A DNA stretch of 64,000 nt. Origin: Tenacibaculum sp. Bg11-29. GTDB taxonomy: Bacteria; Bacteroidota; Bacteroidia; Flavobacteriales; Flavobacteriaceae. Below are positions 26,246 to 35,344 of the stretch, one piece after another. The stretch's first letter is position 1, and every line of letters begins with the position of its first letter. The notes below the pieces were generated by a model that saw only the letters and a program-made list of their open reading frames with translations, made no database searches and was not told the origin of the DNA. The position numbers and the translations under genes are program-made. The stretch spans positions 3,223,001 to 3,287,000 of the forward strand of contig NZ_PJBB01000003.1 of the NCBI RefSeq assembly GCF_002836595.1. Direction: 5' to 3'.

Positions 26246-26926
26246 TTAGTTTAAAGTTGTTGGTTTATCAGAACACCTTCCCTTGTGTCCGTCTCTTGCT
26301 TTTTTGCTAGGGAAAGGTGCTAAGCAATAAGGACATGATCTCTCCCTTATTTCTTGCTTTAAATTTTCTAAGTATTGCTTTTCTTCTGTTATTGATGTGC
26401 TGATACTAGCTAGTGTAGTGTTAGAGACCTCAATCTTTTGCGCTACATCTGCTAAGCGGTGCTTTGAATCTGCTATTTTTTGCTCTTGTATTGCTTCTTT
26501 TCGTTTCTCTTTTACTCGATTAACAAATACGTTGTTTAACCAAAAACCTAAGTAGGTAACGAATGCACAAAAGATTAGTAAGTTGGTAATGTCAACCCAA
26601 TTATTCTGATTTAATACATCTGTTATTACGCATAAAACCAAAAAGTCAAAACACGAAATAGAGATAATTACCCACTCTTTTTTTTCAGCAACATGTACTG
26701 AAGTATTTAACATAGCCCTTGAAATGAAATAGCCAAAAAATAATGATGGAACGATTCTCAACAGTTCGTTGGTAATTAGGTATGCAAATAATTTGAAAAA
26801 GAATGCCGCTTGTTTAATTCCGTAAAATATTCCGTAACTGATTATTGAATATGCTAAAGAATTCATTGATGTTAATGATTCATATAGCTCTTTTTTGTTT
26901 GTTTTTCTAATTTTAGCATCCATCAC
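26246..26926 (-). CDS. membrane protein with cytosolic coiled coil and C-terminal zinc finger
   Basis: A 226-residue protein with three or four hydrophobic segments between residues 20 and 130. A helical stretch of about 50 residues follows (VKEKRKEAIQEQKIADSK..., then ISTSITEEKQYLENLKQEI). It ends in a C2HC-like finger (CPYC...H...C) in the last 25 residues. I do not recognise it. It overlaps the upstream gene by 14 bases. Confidence 0.6.
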   Translation of the reverse strand: MMDAKIRKTNKKELYESLTSMNSLAYSIISYGIFYGIKQAAFFFKLFAYLITNELLRIVPSLFFGYFISRAMLNTSVHVAEKKEWVIISISCFDFLVLCVITDVLNQNNWVDITNLLIFCAFVTYLGFWLNNVFVNRVKEKRKEAIQEQKIADSKHRLADVAQKIEVSNTTLASISTSITEEKQYLENLKQEIRERSCPYCLAPFPSKKARDGHKGRCSDKPTTLN

Positions 26927-27251
26927 GATCCAGTTTATTTAGTACGTTTTGAATACCTAATTTTTCAAAATGATTCTCTCCAATACCATACAGTTCAAAA
27001 CACAATTTTTTTAAAGCCCAAGCCTCATGAAAATCTAACGTGAATGAGATTGGTTTTTTAGCTTCAAACAGATCAAGTTTCTTTTGAATCGTCTTGTATT
27101 TCTTATCAAACTTATCGGCTAAAATCAAACCGATTGATACTGCAATCTTTTCCTCTTTCTCAAGCAATGAAAAGTTTAAATCATACAGCTTGCTAGTGAT
27201 TTTGTGAAGAGAGATCAACTCGTTAATTTTTATACTTAATTTGATTTTCAT
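26913..27251 (-). CDS. hypothetical protein of the element operon
   Basis: A 112-residue, all-helical, charged protein (MKIKLSIKINELISLHKITSKLY; EAWALKKLCFELYGIGENH). No motif is recognised. It overlaps the membrane protein gene and starts 3 bases after the zinc ribbon gene, so it is translated with them. Confidence 0.55.
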   Translation of the reverse strand: MKIKLSIKINELISLHKITSKLYDLNFSLLEKEEKIAVSIGLILADKFDKKYKTIQKKLDLFEAKKPISFTLDFHEAWALKKLCFELYGIGENHFEKLGIQNVLNKLDRDGC

Positions 27252-27253
27252 AA

Positions 27254-27565
27254 TTAAACAGCTATACTTGTTACTAATTGACCATTTGTATTGCTGTAAA
27301 AATTTACTTTATTAGCAAAGCCTGCATATTTTGACTCTTGGAACCGCCTATACATGGCGTTTACCAATACATTAGGATCCTTTTTATTTTTGTTTAAATG
27401 GTTGTACCAAACAGGATTTACTTTTCGACCACCGGAACCTGAAATTTTCAAATCATTATTCCCATTTTTTAAAAGAATTACCATTTTTAATTCACTACAA
27501 TTAGGACAGGTAATTTTATTGTTAGCACCACAGGTACATTTTTTAGATTGGTTTTCTTGGCTCAT
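27254..27565 (-). CDS. small zinc-ribbon protein
   Basis: A 103-residue protein with a CTCG and CPNC zinc-binding pair in the first 25 residues. A basic segment follows (NPVWYNHLNKNKKDPNVLVNAM). Small ribbon proteins next to replication genes often bind single-stranded DNA; this is only inference here. It is 13 bases downstream of the large HTH protein gene. Confidence 0.6.
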   Translation of the reverse strand: MSQENQSKKCTCGANNKITCPNCSELKMVILLKNGNNDLKISGSGGRKVNPVWYNHLNKNKKDPNVLVNAMYRRFQESKYAGFANKVNFYSNTNGQLVTSIAV

Positions 27566-27578
27566 GTTTTTGTTGTTT

Positions 27579-29519
27579 TTATGCTAGGTTTGTGTTTTGG
27601 TTTTTAATTAAATTGGGTAATAAGAGCAGATACTCATGTGGTAAATTATCCTGTACATAATTGAATAATTGTTCCTGGTTATATGTGCCTAATTCATATT
27701 TGCTAATTGCCCTGGTAAGTTTCTTTTGAGCAGATAATCGGCGTTTTCTTATGTTCGAATCTTGGATTTCCTTTTTACCATTTATTTCTTTTTTCTCCAG
27801 GTACTTCAAATGACTTTTCCAAATAGAATGCAATCCGTAAAACCCAAGTTCGTTTGACTTTGTTCTTGTTTTATCGAAGTATGCAAAAGGAAACAAGGCA
27901 TTCACCTCTTCCTTTTTTAGAAACCAGTTTCTTGCAAACTCCAATTTCCAACGGTACTCTTTTAGTTTTGCGATTACGGTCTCTTTATTCACCATATTGA
28001 CAAACATCTGCCCCTTTAATCGGTTAATGGTATTCTTCCAATCCCCGACGTATACATTGTGTTTCTTCCAAATTTTAGCAGACGATTTCATAAAATCTTG
28101 GAGTATGACTTGTTTAAAATCTTCTGTAGAAAGCAAACCATACTGTACAATTTTTAATAAATAATCATACCGTTCGCCTTTGTAATGGTCATATGCGCCA
28201 GCAGCTAGTTTTTTAGCCAACACTTGATCATCCTCTAGCTTATTTAAAAAATTCCTGGTTAATTGATTGGAGGTTTTTATTGGTTTTGAAGTAGTATTCA
28301 AAAAATCGGGCAGTATTATTTTATTTGCGCCGCCGAAAGAATTTTGTTTTTCATTTCTTATCCCCTTGGTGTTCTTGTAGCCGCCTGCAAGGCGTTCGGA
28401 GTTGCTTTCGTTGTCCTGTTCCGGCATCGAACCGGATTTGATCAAGGCTGTGCTATTTGCACAGTCTTTTATTTCTTTTTCTTTTAATATTTTAGTTCTA
28501 GTAGTCTCATTACTATCGTGCAAACTCTTCTCAATTAGGGAGTTAAACGGTTTGTTTTGAGGAGGTTGGGGTTTTGGAGGATTTCCTTCTAAAATTTCAA
28601 TAATCAGAGGATTAAAATTTACAGAAACAGGCTTGTTTTGATTAATACGGAGATAGTTGATTAGAATATCAGCCTCTCGAAGTCTTTTAATATGGTTTTG
28701 TGCTGTCTTCTTACAAATAGAAAGCCTTGGGATGTCCGCTATTTTATGAGTGGCTAATTTCCTGTGATCTATTTTCAGCTTAGGCAATGAATTTTTTAAA
28801 GTACGGGGACTTTTTTTCATTTCTAATAGGTAGGCATTACGTGTTCTTAATTGCGACACGTAAAAGCCTACCAAAACATGAAAAACCAACTCACTAGAAT
28901 ATTTTATTTTTTGGATAGCTCTCTTTGGAATAATTGCGATTCCTTTATTCTCTTGAATAACTAATTCGTTGTAGTCTCTTGCAAACTCCTTTTTGTTTTG
29001 CGTATGAAATGCAGCTTTGCGCTTTTTTTGCGTTTCTGAAAGTTGAAAATGTTGCGCAACAACCGTATTGTTGTATTTTCTAATATCGTCGTTCTCTACA
29101 TCCGTTTTCTCGTTGTACTGGAAGACATACTGTCTGTACTTGTCCATGGTGCCTTTAACAGCTTGACGATCTAAATAAGGATAGTTTATATAAGCGTATT
29201 GCTTTTGTTCGTTCTCTCGTTCATTTCCTCTTTTAAGGAGTAATAAACCATGCGCAGTATTAAATACCGCTACCGCTTTATTGTATTGCGTGTTTGTAAG
29301 TTTATTTCGATACGCATTATCAATAAAATTTTTGATGGTATGCTGAAGTATCGGGTCAGGTTTGCGCGTATTTAAACCATCTTTAACAGCTTGGTTGTAA
29401 AGACCAATAGGGCTAAATATTATTTTACTTTTTTGCGCTTTATTTACGTTATTATCTGTATTTTTGTTCATAGGAAAACAAGGTGTTTTTACCAATCTTT
29501 TTAAGATTGATTTGATCAT
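27579..29519 (-). CDS. large HTH protein, candidate replication initiator of the element
   Basis: A 646-residue basic protein. A winged-helix-like segment is seen around residues 255-290 (PRLSICKKTAQNHIKRLREADIL). A low-complexity linker covers about 325-425, and a helical C-terminal domain follows (KKLAAGAYDHYKGERYDYLLKIVQ..., FARNWFLKKEEVNALFPFAYF). I do not recognise a named family. Its size, HTH, the operon lead position and the iteron-like repeats nearby suggest replication or plasmid maintenance. The start may be the internal Met at about residue 17 (MNKNTDNNVNK). Confidence 0.5.
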   Translation of the reverse strand: MIKSILKRLVKTPCFPMNKNTDNNVNKAQKSKIIFSPIGLYNQAVKDGLNTRKPDPILQHTIKNFIDNAYRNKLTNTQYNKAVAVFNTAHGLLLLKRGNERENEQKQYAYINYPYLDRQAVKGTMDKYRQYVFQYNEKTDVENDDIRKYNNTVVAQHFQLSETQKKRKAAFHTQNKKEFARDYNELVIQENKGIAIIPKRAIQKIKYSSELVFHVLVGFYVSQLRTRNAYLLEMKKSPRTLKNSLPKLKIDHRKLATHKIADIPRLSICKKTAQNHIKRLREADILINYLRINQNKPVSVNFNPLIIEILEGNPPKPQPPQNKPFNSLIEKSLHDSNETTRTKILKEKEIKDCANSTALIKSGSMPEQDNESNSERLAGGYKNTKGIRNEKQNSFGGANKIILPDFLNTTSKPIKTSNQLTRNFLNKLEDDQVLAKKLAAGAYDHYKGERYDYLLKIVQYGLLSTEDFKQVILQDFMKSSAKIWKKHNVYVGDWKNTINRLKGQMFVNMVNKETVIAKLKEYRWKLEFARNWFLKKEEVNALFPFAYFDKTRTKSNELGFYGLHSIWKSHLKYLEKKEINGKKEIQDSNIRKRRLSAQKKLTRAISKYELGTYNQEQLFNYVQDNLPHEYLLLLPNLIKNQNTNLA

Positions 29520-29579
29520 ACTTATTTCTTTGGTAGAGAGTGGTAGAGGCTTCGAAATTTCTAGCCACTTTCTTTACTT

Positions 29580-29888
29580 TTAGGCTACTTTGTCTATTAG
29601 TACTTTACAATTCCCAGCCCTTTTGATTAAGAACTCATTTAATTTATTTTCTAGATCGCTACTTTTATAAAACGTTAAAGATTCGGAAGGTTTAAACTTT
29701 TCTAAGAATTTTAAAAACTCGTTAAAAACCGTATTATTACAGGTAATTAATGATTTAAATTGATTGTTGGGTGCGTGGCTATTTTTCTCTTTTACATAAA
29801 AAAGTTGTAGTTTTTCTGAGAAAAATACTTGAATACTGTTTTGTGATTTAATTGTGCAATTCTGCTGAGTGATCTGACCTTTTTTCAT
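29580..29888 (-). CDS. hypothetical small protein
   Basis: A 102-residue protein. It opens MKKGQITQQNCTIKSQNSIQ and is then strand- and helix-rich, with no recognised motif. It is the same strand and operon direction as the large HTH protein, 60 bases upstream of it. Confidence 0.45.
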   Translation of the reverse strand: MKKGQITQQNCTIKSQNSIQVFFSEKLQLFYVKEKNSHAPNNQFKSLITCNNTVFNEFLKFLEKFKPSESLTFYKSSDLENKLNEFLIKRAGNCKVLIDKVA

Positions 29889-29982
29889 TGCTTACGTATT
29901 TATTAATTTAAAGAAAGTAACTCACAACTTATTTTAAATAGGTCAGTATCTAAAGTTGTTATCTGGTAACATTCGTTGTGAG

Positions 29983-30267
29983 TTACTGAGTAGATAAGCT
30001 TTCCTTATCCCCTTGGCATTGTTTACTAGCTATAAAACTGACCTTTTTAGCTTTATTTTTTAATTTTAAAAATCGTTGCTCTACCCTTTTGTTATTACCC
30101 TTTACCACTTTTTGGTACAAGGCTTCTTCAGTAAACTCTAAAGGCAATTGCTTTTTTTTGCGCTTTTGCGTTAATGTTTGCGTTTGTACAGGGTTTATAG
30201 TACTTGGAGCGACTACAGATAAAAACACCTCTCTTTCGGCTGCCGTTAAGCTTCCAAAATGCTGCAT
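29983..30267 (-). CDS. hypothetical basic protein
   Basis: About 94 residues from the ATG at 30267 (MQHFGSLTAAEREVFLSVV); a GTG at 30297 would add ten. The middle is very basic (QKRKKKQLPLEF, KKAKKVS...). It is divergent from the Xre regulator across a 140-bp control region. It could be a small DNA-binding accessory protein; not recognised. Confidence 0.45.
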   Translation of the reverse strand: MQHFGSLTAAEREVFLSVVAPSTINPVQTQTLTQKRKKKQLPLEFTEEALYQKVVKGNNKRVEQRFLKLKNKAKKVSFIASKQCQGDKESLSTQ

Positions 30268-30343
30268 TGTTGATGTTAAATTGTTTGACTGTAACACTAT
30301 TTGTAATTTTGCCCTGCTTAATAGTAAATGATGTCTTATTTAC

Positions 30344-30351
30344 TATATTTG
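30344..30351 (+). promoter_or_regulatory. -7 box of the Xre regulator
   Basis: TATATTTG matches the Bacteroidetes consensus. It lies 56 bases upstream of the ATG at 30407, with the operator-like palindrome between. Confidence 0.5.
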
Positions 30352-30371
30352 TTTATAATACATTACAAATT

Positions 30372-30388
30372 ACGCAATAATATTGCGT
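30372..30388. promoter_or_regulatory. operator-like palindrome
   Basis: ACGCAATA-A-TATTGCGT, perfect 8-bp arms around a single base. It sits between the promoter and start of the Xre gene and in the divergent region, so it is a good candidate for autoregulation. Confidence 0.55.
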
Positions 30389-30406
30389 GTTATTATTTCA
30401 AAACAA

Positions 30407-30742
30407 ATGAGATTAGGTCTAATAAGAAAAAATAAAGGGGAAACACAAAAGCAATTAGCCGATGTGCTAAATGTTAGTTTGAGAACTGTACAGAACTATG
30501 AAAAAGGGAGTGTAACAATTCCTAATGAAAAATTAAAACAGATTGTTTCTCATTATAAGATTAACTTAACTGATGTTTTTGAAGAAAATGAAAACTCTAT
30601 AGATTTAAGCAATATTAAAAAAAGTATAATATCTGAGTATATTGTGGAAAATTGGGATAATATGATGAAGGACAATCTTTTCAATGCTAATTTTAAAGCC
30701 AAGGCTGGTGAGTGGGCTATTTCAATAAAGAAAAATAGTTAA
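30407..30742 (+). CDS. Xre-family HTH regulator of the element
   Basis: A 111-residue protein from the ATG at 30407; a TTG at 30383 lies inside the operator and is unlikely. The HTH is at about residues 4-58 (IRKNKGETQKQLADVLNVSLRTVQNYEKGSVTIP), and a helical C-terminal tail may dimerise. It is divergent from the element operon, as for a phage or plasmid repressor. It overlaps the converging gene at 30739 by 4 bases. Confidence 0.85.
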   Translation: MRLGLIRKNKGETQKQLADVLNVSLRTVQNYEKGSVTIPNEKLKQIVSHYKINLTDVFEENENSIDLSNIKKSIISEYIVENWDNMMKDNLFNANFKAKAGEWAISIKKNS

Positions 30743-30930
30743 ATAATAAACTTGTTATAAATACTCTCAACCTCACTTAAACTTAAGTCTTTACACAAAG
30801 ACTTTAAATATTTCTCATTTTCAATTGCTTCCTTCTCTAATTTTTTCCGCAAAATATCTTTTGCTTTTATATTGAAAAGACATGATTTATTTAATTTTTT
30901 AATGTGTTTTTTATTTTCTTGATCACTCAT
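30739..30930 (-). CDS. hypothetical small protein
   Basis: 63 residues, highly charged and helical (KDILRKKLEKEAIENEKYLKSLCKDL). It overlaps the upstream membrane protein gene by 8 bases, so it is likely translated with it. Not recognised. Confidence 0.5.
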   Translation of the reverse strand: MSDQENKKHIKKLNKSCLFNIKAKDILRKKLEKEAIENEKYLKSLCKDLSLSEVESIYNKFII

Positions 30931-31624
30931 TATCTAATGCATTTTTAACAAGCTCCATACTCTTTTTCTCGTAATACTCTTTTTTTTCTTCCTTAATTAA
31001 CTCTTTTTCATTCACGTCTACTAAAATAAAATCGAACAGATTTCTTACTATAACTTGAAGTTTACCTATATCTGTGAATTTATATTTTGACATAAAATAA
31101 ATTGAAAATGAAACTATTCCTCCAGTTAAAACCGACATTAGGTAATAACTGAATTTACTAAAATCTTGAAAGGGTTGAAAAATCCAATACAAATAGAAAA
31201 TAGATATTGATAGTAGTGTTATATGAAGTAAAATAAAGCCTTTTTCTTTATTCATATTAGTTAAAGACCTCAAAAGATTAAATACTGAATAAATGAATAA
31301 CCCAAAAACCCAACCAAATTCACCAAGGAATTGTTGCAGATTTGTAAAACCAAAAACTGCATCATTTGATTTAACTTTTTTTAATTTACTCCATGCATCA
31401 TCTGTATTTTTTTTATTCTTTAAGTAATTATTATGAACTTCACTTCCTTTAGCAAACGCTTTAACTTTATTTAATGCCAGAGTCCTATTTCTCTTTGCCT
31501 CTAAATGGTTTATTTTTGCTTCTTTATATTCTTTTGTGAATTCTGGAGCATATTCAAAGGAAAAAAAAGCGGTAGTACAAACTACCGCAATTATGTACGG
31601 TAAAATTTTTTTAACCTTCTCCAT
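30923..31624 (-). CDS. four-helix membrane protein
   Basis: About 233 residues from the internal Met (MEKVKKILPYIIAV) at 31624. Four hydrophobic helices are visible: near the N-terminus, FGWVFGLFIYSVFNLL, FILLHITLLSISIFYLYWIF, and YYLMSVLTGGIVSFSIYF. A charged cytosolic tail follows. Its start overlaps the end of a small lipoprotein gene by 14 bases. The three genes 31787 to 30739 form a small leftward operon next to the att site. Not recognised. Confidence 0.6.
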   Translation of the reverse strand: MEKVKKILPYIIAVVCTTAFFSFEYAPEFTKEYKEAKINHLEAKRNRTLALNKVKAFAKGSEVHNNYLKNKKNTDDAWSKLKKVKSNDAVFGFTNLQQFLGEFGWVFGLFIYSVFNLLRSLTNMNKEKGFILLHITLLSISIFYLYWIFQPFQDFSKFSYYLMSVLTGGIVSFSIYFMSKYKFTDIGKLQVIVRNLFDFILVDVNEKELIKEEKKEYYEKKSMELVKNALDNE

Positions 31625-31787
31625 TATCGTCGTCGCCACCTTGTCCTCCTCCATTTGGGTTTTTAGATTTATCTTTATCAATTAATTGTAAACTTTCTTT
31701 TTCTATTAAGTTTTCTTCTGAATTATCTGTACAACTTGTTAAAATAACGACACTAAACATTACTAATATTACTAATACTTTTTTCAT
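31611..31787 (-). CDS. small lipoprotein, 58 residues
   Basis: Read by eye on the minus strand: MKKVLVILVMFSVVILTSC, a clear leader with a lipobox (LTSC, Cys19), then a polar tail ending in a Gly/Asp-rich NGGGQGGDDDNGEG. It overlaps the start of the membrane protein gene by 14 bases, so it probably leads that operon. Confidence 0.65.
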   Translation of the reverse strand: MKKVLVILVMFSVVILTSCTDNSEENLIEKESLQLIDKDKSKNPNGGGQGGDDDNGEG

Positions 31788-32151
31788 TTTTACTTTATTT
31801 AAAATTAATATTAAAAAAGTAAAAGTATTAAACTAAGTATTAATTAGATATTGCAAACTTTGTTATTTTGGCAACTGATATAGATAAATGGATAATAATT
31901 TTATTCATAGCATTGAAGAATTCCTTTTATTTTCTCACAAATAAACGAACTTTTATTTAAAGAAACAATACCCAATAACCCTATCTAAATGAGGGTTAAC
32001 CCTATTTTTGTTAACATTTCATTAACATTTTTTTTTAGTATATTTGGATTGATTCGTGTCCCTAAACGGTCTCCTATATAGATGCGTTTTATAAAAAGTA
32101 AAAAAACTAATAAACTGACAACTAACATATTAAAAAACAAAAAGAAACAAG

Positions 32152-32313
32152 CACTAAATTGAGGGGCTTGTGTTCGTAAGAACGTGCAAGTTCGACTCTT
32201 GTTATGTGCACAAAAATTAAAACACTTATTTTCAAACACTTATAAATATATTTATAAGTGTTTTTTTATGCCTCACTCCTAGCCTTTTACTGAAAAAGCA
32301 TAAAAGTACCTGT
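32152..32313 (+). repeat. attachment site copy 2 (162-bp repeat)
   Basis: It contains the 29-bp tRNA-Leu core (32159-32187), a T-arm-like continuation with CAAG/CTTG instead of CGGG/CCCG, and a perfect 15-bp inverted repeat (32234-32263). It ends in the arm repeat AAAAGTACCTGT. It matches 35866-36027 with about three differences. The gene-free 31788-32528 otherwise shows nothing clear. Confidence 0.88.
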
Positions 32314-32528
32314 TACAGTACCTATACACATATTACTGCAATCAATAAAACACTGAAATACAGGTTATTAAAAACATATTGTGTTCTGAATTTTAAAAAA
32401 AAGTACCTATGCATATTATTGTTTTCCATAATATTTCATTATATTTTTTCTTATTTTTGATGGTATACATTAAAAGTATAACAATACGTTTTGCATCTAC
32501 ATAAACAAGTTGGCAATAATTAGATAAA

Positions 32529-33024
32529 GTGGGATACAAACAAAAAGGTCAACTAACAACTGATATAGAATGGCATAAACATCTACGTAAAATTGGAAAG
32601 CGATTTTTCTGGAAAGGAGAACGAAATGCCGAAAAGAAAATGGTTAATGAAAACCTGTCAGAAATTAATGATATGACTGAAATTCCCTCACTTACTTTTG
32701 ATGAATTATTTGATCTAATTGAAAAAAATCGTTTTGAAAACCCGACTGACAAAAAAATTGCAGAAAATATTTGAAGCAGAAAGAGGTTGGAAAATTACAT
32801 CTCAGGAATCTTTAACAGATTTTATAATTGTACTTGAAATAGAAACTGGAAGAACTGTGACTAAAACAAGTCTCAAAAAACTCTTGAAAAAATATAATCA
32901 GAAAGGTACTCAGTATGGTTGGGAAGCAGAAAGTGTTTGTTCTTTATTAGAGATTTTTGAATTGACCAAGGAAACTGATTTGAGAAATATCTTTAGACAA
33001 TTGGCTGAAAATAAAGTAACATAA
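32529..33024 (+). pseudogene. small gene split by a frameshift
   Basis: Two overlapping frames cover one apparent protein of about 160 residues. The first (GTG at 32529) runs to PSLTFDELFDLIEKNRFENPTDKK and stops at 32774. The second continues with LQKIFEAERGWKITSQESLTDF and only has a TTG start inside the first. An A7 run near 32751 is the likely slip site. It may be a true frameshift, programmed slippage, or two genes. Family not recognised. Confidence 0.5.
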
Positions 33025-33030
33025 AAAAAC

Positions 33031-33229
33031 TATTGCCAACTACATGTATAAAACATAACTAATAAGTGCTAAATTTAAAGGTTCACTCCTATTCTAAGTT
33101 CCTCCAAATTTTTAATTTGGTTTTTAAAATAGAAAAAGATAAAAACAAAAGATAAAAATTCGGCGCTATTTTAATCTAAAAAGTTAGTGTCTTTTTACAC
33201 GCTACATTCCATATACAAGACCGTTGGAA
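33031..33229. repeat. imperfect palindromic intergenic element, copy 4
   Basis: Left end CAACTACATGTATAAAACAT and right end TCCATATACAAGACCGTTGG are inverted. The central CCAAATTTTTAATTTGG is at 33107-33123. Closely related to copy 3. Confidence 0.6.
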
Positions 33230-33241
33230 ATAATTAAAACC

Positions 33242-33816
33242 TCATACTTTTAATCACCCCGCTATACTTTTTCTCTTATGAGTTGAGGAAGAATGCACTT
33301 CATAATCCATTTCATCACTTCTAAAGAACACTAGTTGTCCTTCTAATGATGAAATATTTATTTGTTCCCTATTTTAAAAGATATTAAGATAATTGACCGT
33401 CGTCTTCATCCTTAAAATGCTGATTTAAGTACAAAATAATAGAATATTCCCTACCCTTTTCGCTTTTAAACTGGTCTACATGCTTTCTATAAAAACTTCC
33501 CTTTCATAACTTGAGTAATGACTTTAAAAATTCCTTATTGAAGTAAAACATGTTTTATTCAAATAATCAATAAATCTCCATATTTTACTCAAATAAACCC
33601 CTTCATTTTCATTTATACTTTGTTCCGAAATCCAATTAACTTTATTTTTTCTAATTGCATCATTTTTCCTGAATCATTAAGAATTACCATATTTCCCCTT
33701 AAACCTAACATAGCGCTAAGTGATAAAAAATAATTTTAGCAACCATAATTATCATTAATTAGCCCTTGAATTAACTCTTCAAACTGATTTTTCTCCTGAA
33801 CTATATTTCTTTCCAT
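33242..33816 (-). pseudogene. decayed 2OG-Fe(II) oxygenase (prolyl 4-hydroxylase-like)
   Basis: Minus-strand fragments in all three frames join into one oxygenase. It opens MERNIVQEKNQFEELIQGLI then a stop. WISEQSINENEGVYLSK follows, then a shifted SHYSSYERE stretch, and finally INISSLEGQLVFFRSDEMDY with VHSSSTHKRKSIAG, the conserved C-terminal jelly-roll with the metal and 2OG ligands. A TGA replaces the Trp expected after SIAG. Several stops and frameshifts make it non-functional. It lies downstream of, and on the same strand as, the CeoS-like gene. Confidence 0.75.
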
Positions 33817-33890
33817 CATTTCACATATTTACTTAGCTACCTGAAAAATAATCATATAGCCCCCCCCTTTAAGCAATGTAGCATTCCGAA

Positions 33891-35039
33891 TTACCCCCCT
33901 AATACTTTATGTGGATAGTTTTTATCTCTATTCTGGAACCGAAGAATCGTATCTTTTACAATATTACCATTATCTATGTTTATAGCATTTTTTATAGTTT
34001 TATTTTTATCCCAGTTTTTGCGACCGGATATAACAGATGGTAGATGTACAATTAATGCTGCAGAAATGGATCTAGAAGCACTTTCCCAAAAATAACTTGG
34101 TGTATGGTCTACTGCATAATAATCAATTTTATCAATTGATATAATTGGTTTTTTAAACGTTGTAGGTTTAGCAAAATAAAACCCCATACCTTCATCACAA
34201 CTTACATCTATAATTAATGTACCAGGTTTAAGTATAGACTTTTCATCTTCCCTTATATAATCAATTGGGTTATCTGTATTCTGATATGTTCCATTAATTA
34301 TTATATCTGATTCACTTATTAAATCCAATAATGGTCGTTCAGCTCCATCATGTTCAACAATAATTAATCTAGGTTCATTTTCTTTTCCCTTTCTAAGTGT
34401 TGTATAATGTACATCTAGTATTTCTTCAGTAACCTCATGATTTGATCTTTGAATACAAATTGTAATATCTCTAAACCCATGTGCTTTTAAAGCATAAATA
34501 GCTCCTTTACTTACAGCACCAAAACTAAAGACAATGATTTTTCTTTGATTCCCATAATGACCATCAATTCCTTTTAATTGAAGAGCATGAATCACAGCAC
34601 TATATCCTGCCATTTCATTATTTTTATAAAAAGTATGTCTCCCTATTTTTCCTTGATCTCCCCAAGTATACATATCTTCAAAAGCTATCAAAGTTAATTT
34701 TTTATCTATTGCAGTTTGTGTAATCTGTATTTGTTGAGCACAATGTGGATATCCCCAAATAATACCACCTTCTTTCAATTCTTCTAAGTCTGATAAAATT
34801 GGTTTCGCAATAATAACAGAACCAATATCAGATAATATTTCACTCCGTGTTGCTATCCCCCCCGTTAATTGACTAATCTTTTTATCTTCTATATTAAAAG
34901 GAGCTCCATAACCTTTCTCAAAAATAAGTTGTCTACGAATATGTTCTGGAAGTCTGTTTAGGTGTTCTGGATGAATAGGTACACGTCTTTCATCTTCTTT
35001 TTTAGAGGTTCCAATAACCCCCATTTTTAATAAAGCCAT
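33891..35039 (-). CDS. N5-(carboxyethyl)ornithine synthase-like dehydrogenase
   Basis: A 382-residue NAD(P)-dependent dehydrogenase of the alanine dehydrogenase / CeoS family. CeoS joins ornithine or lysine to pyruvate by reductive condensation. Matching features are ERRVPIHPEHL and FEKGYGAPF at the N-terminus, then FEDMYTW and GRHTFYKNNEMAGYSAVIHA. The nucleotide-binding strand is IIVFSFGAVSKGAI near residue 170, and the end carries YYAVDHTPSYFWESASRSIS and NIDNGNIVKDTILRFQNR. The substrate is inferred. It is a single gene, now with a dead oxygenase behind it. Confidence 0.75.
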   Translation of the reverse strand: MALLKMGVIGTSKKEDERRVPIHPEHLNRLPEHIRRQLIFEKGYGAPFNIEDKKISQLTGGIATRSEILSDIGSVIIAKPILSDLEELKEGGIIWGYPHCAQQIQITQTAIDKKLTLIAFEDMYTWGDQGKIGRHTFYKNNEMAGYSAVIHALQLKGIDGHYGNQRKIIVFSFGAVSKGAIYALKAHGFRDITICIQRSNHEVTEEILDVHYTTLRKGKENEPRLIIVEHDGAERPLLDLISESDIIINGTYQNTDNPIDYIREDEKSILKPGTLIIDVSCDEGMGFYFAKPTTFKKPIISIDKIDYYAVDHTPSYFWESASRSISAALIVHLPSVISGRKNWDKNKTIKNAINIDNGNIVKDTILRFQNRDKNYPHKVLGG

Positions 35040-35344
35040 TTTTTTTGATTTGAAACAAGTTGCAGACTAATGAAATTAGCAAAGCGTTAGATTAAATTAC
35101 TATTAAATAGTTAATTTCCAGCAATAAGACATTAAGTTGCTACTAGAGTTTCATTAATCAAATTAAGGGCTTTTAAGAATAGCCCTACTATTCGCAGAAG
35201 TAACGCGAAGAGATAAATAATACTTCGTAAAGGTACTTTATTAAAAACCAATGAGGTTACATTTCTAAAGTAATACTCATTAGTTTATAAAACTATAAAT
35301 AAACTATATTCATTCGATAAGTTATTACATTAACAATTTTAGAA

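Noticed and set aside
32159..32216. A second full tRNA-Leu gene
   Set aside because: Only the 3' half (anticodon loop onward) is present; the acceptor 5' strand and D-arm are missing, as also at 35873.
31985..32239. Minus-strand frame of 84 residues
   Set aside because: It runs through the att copy and the tRNA-like fragment; no leader-like or domain-like sequence, and it is explained by the att repeat.
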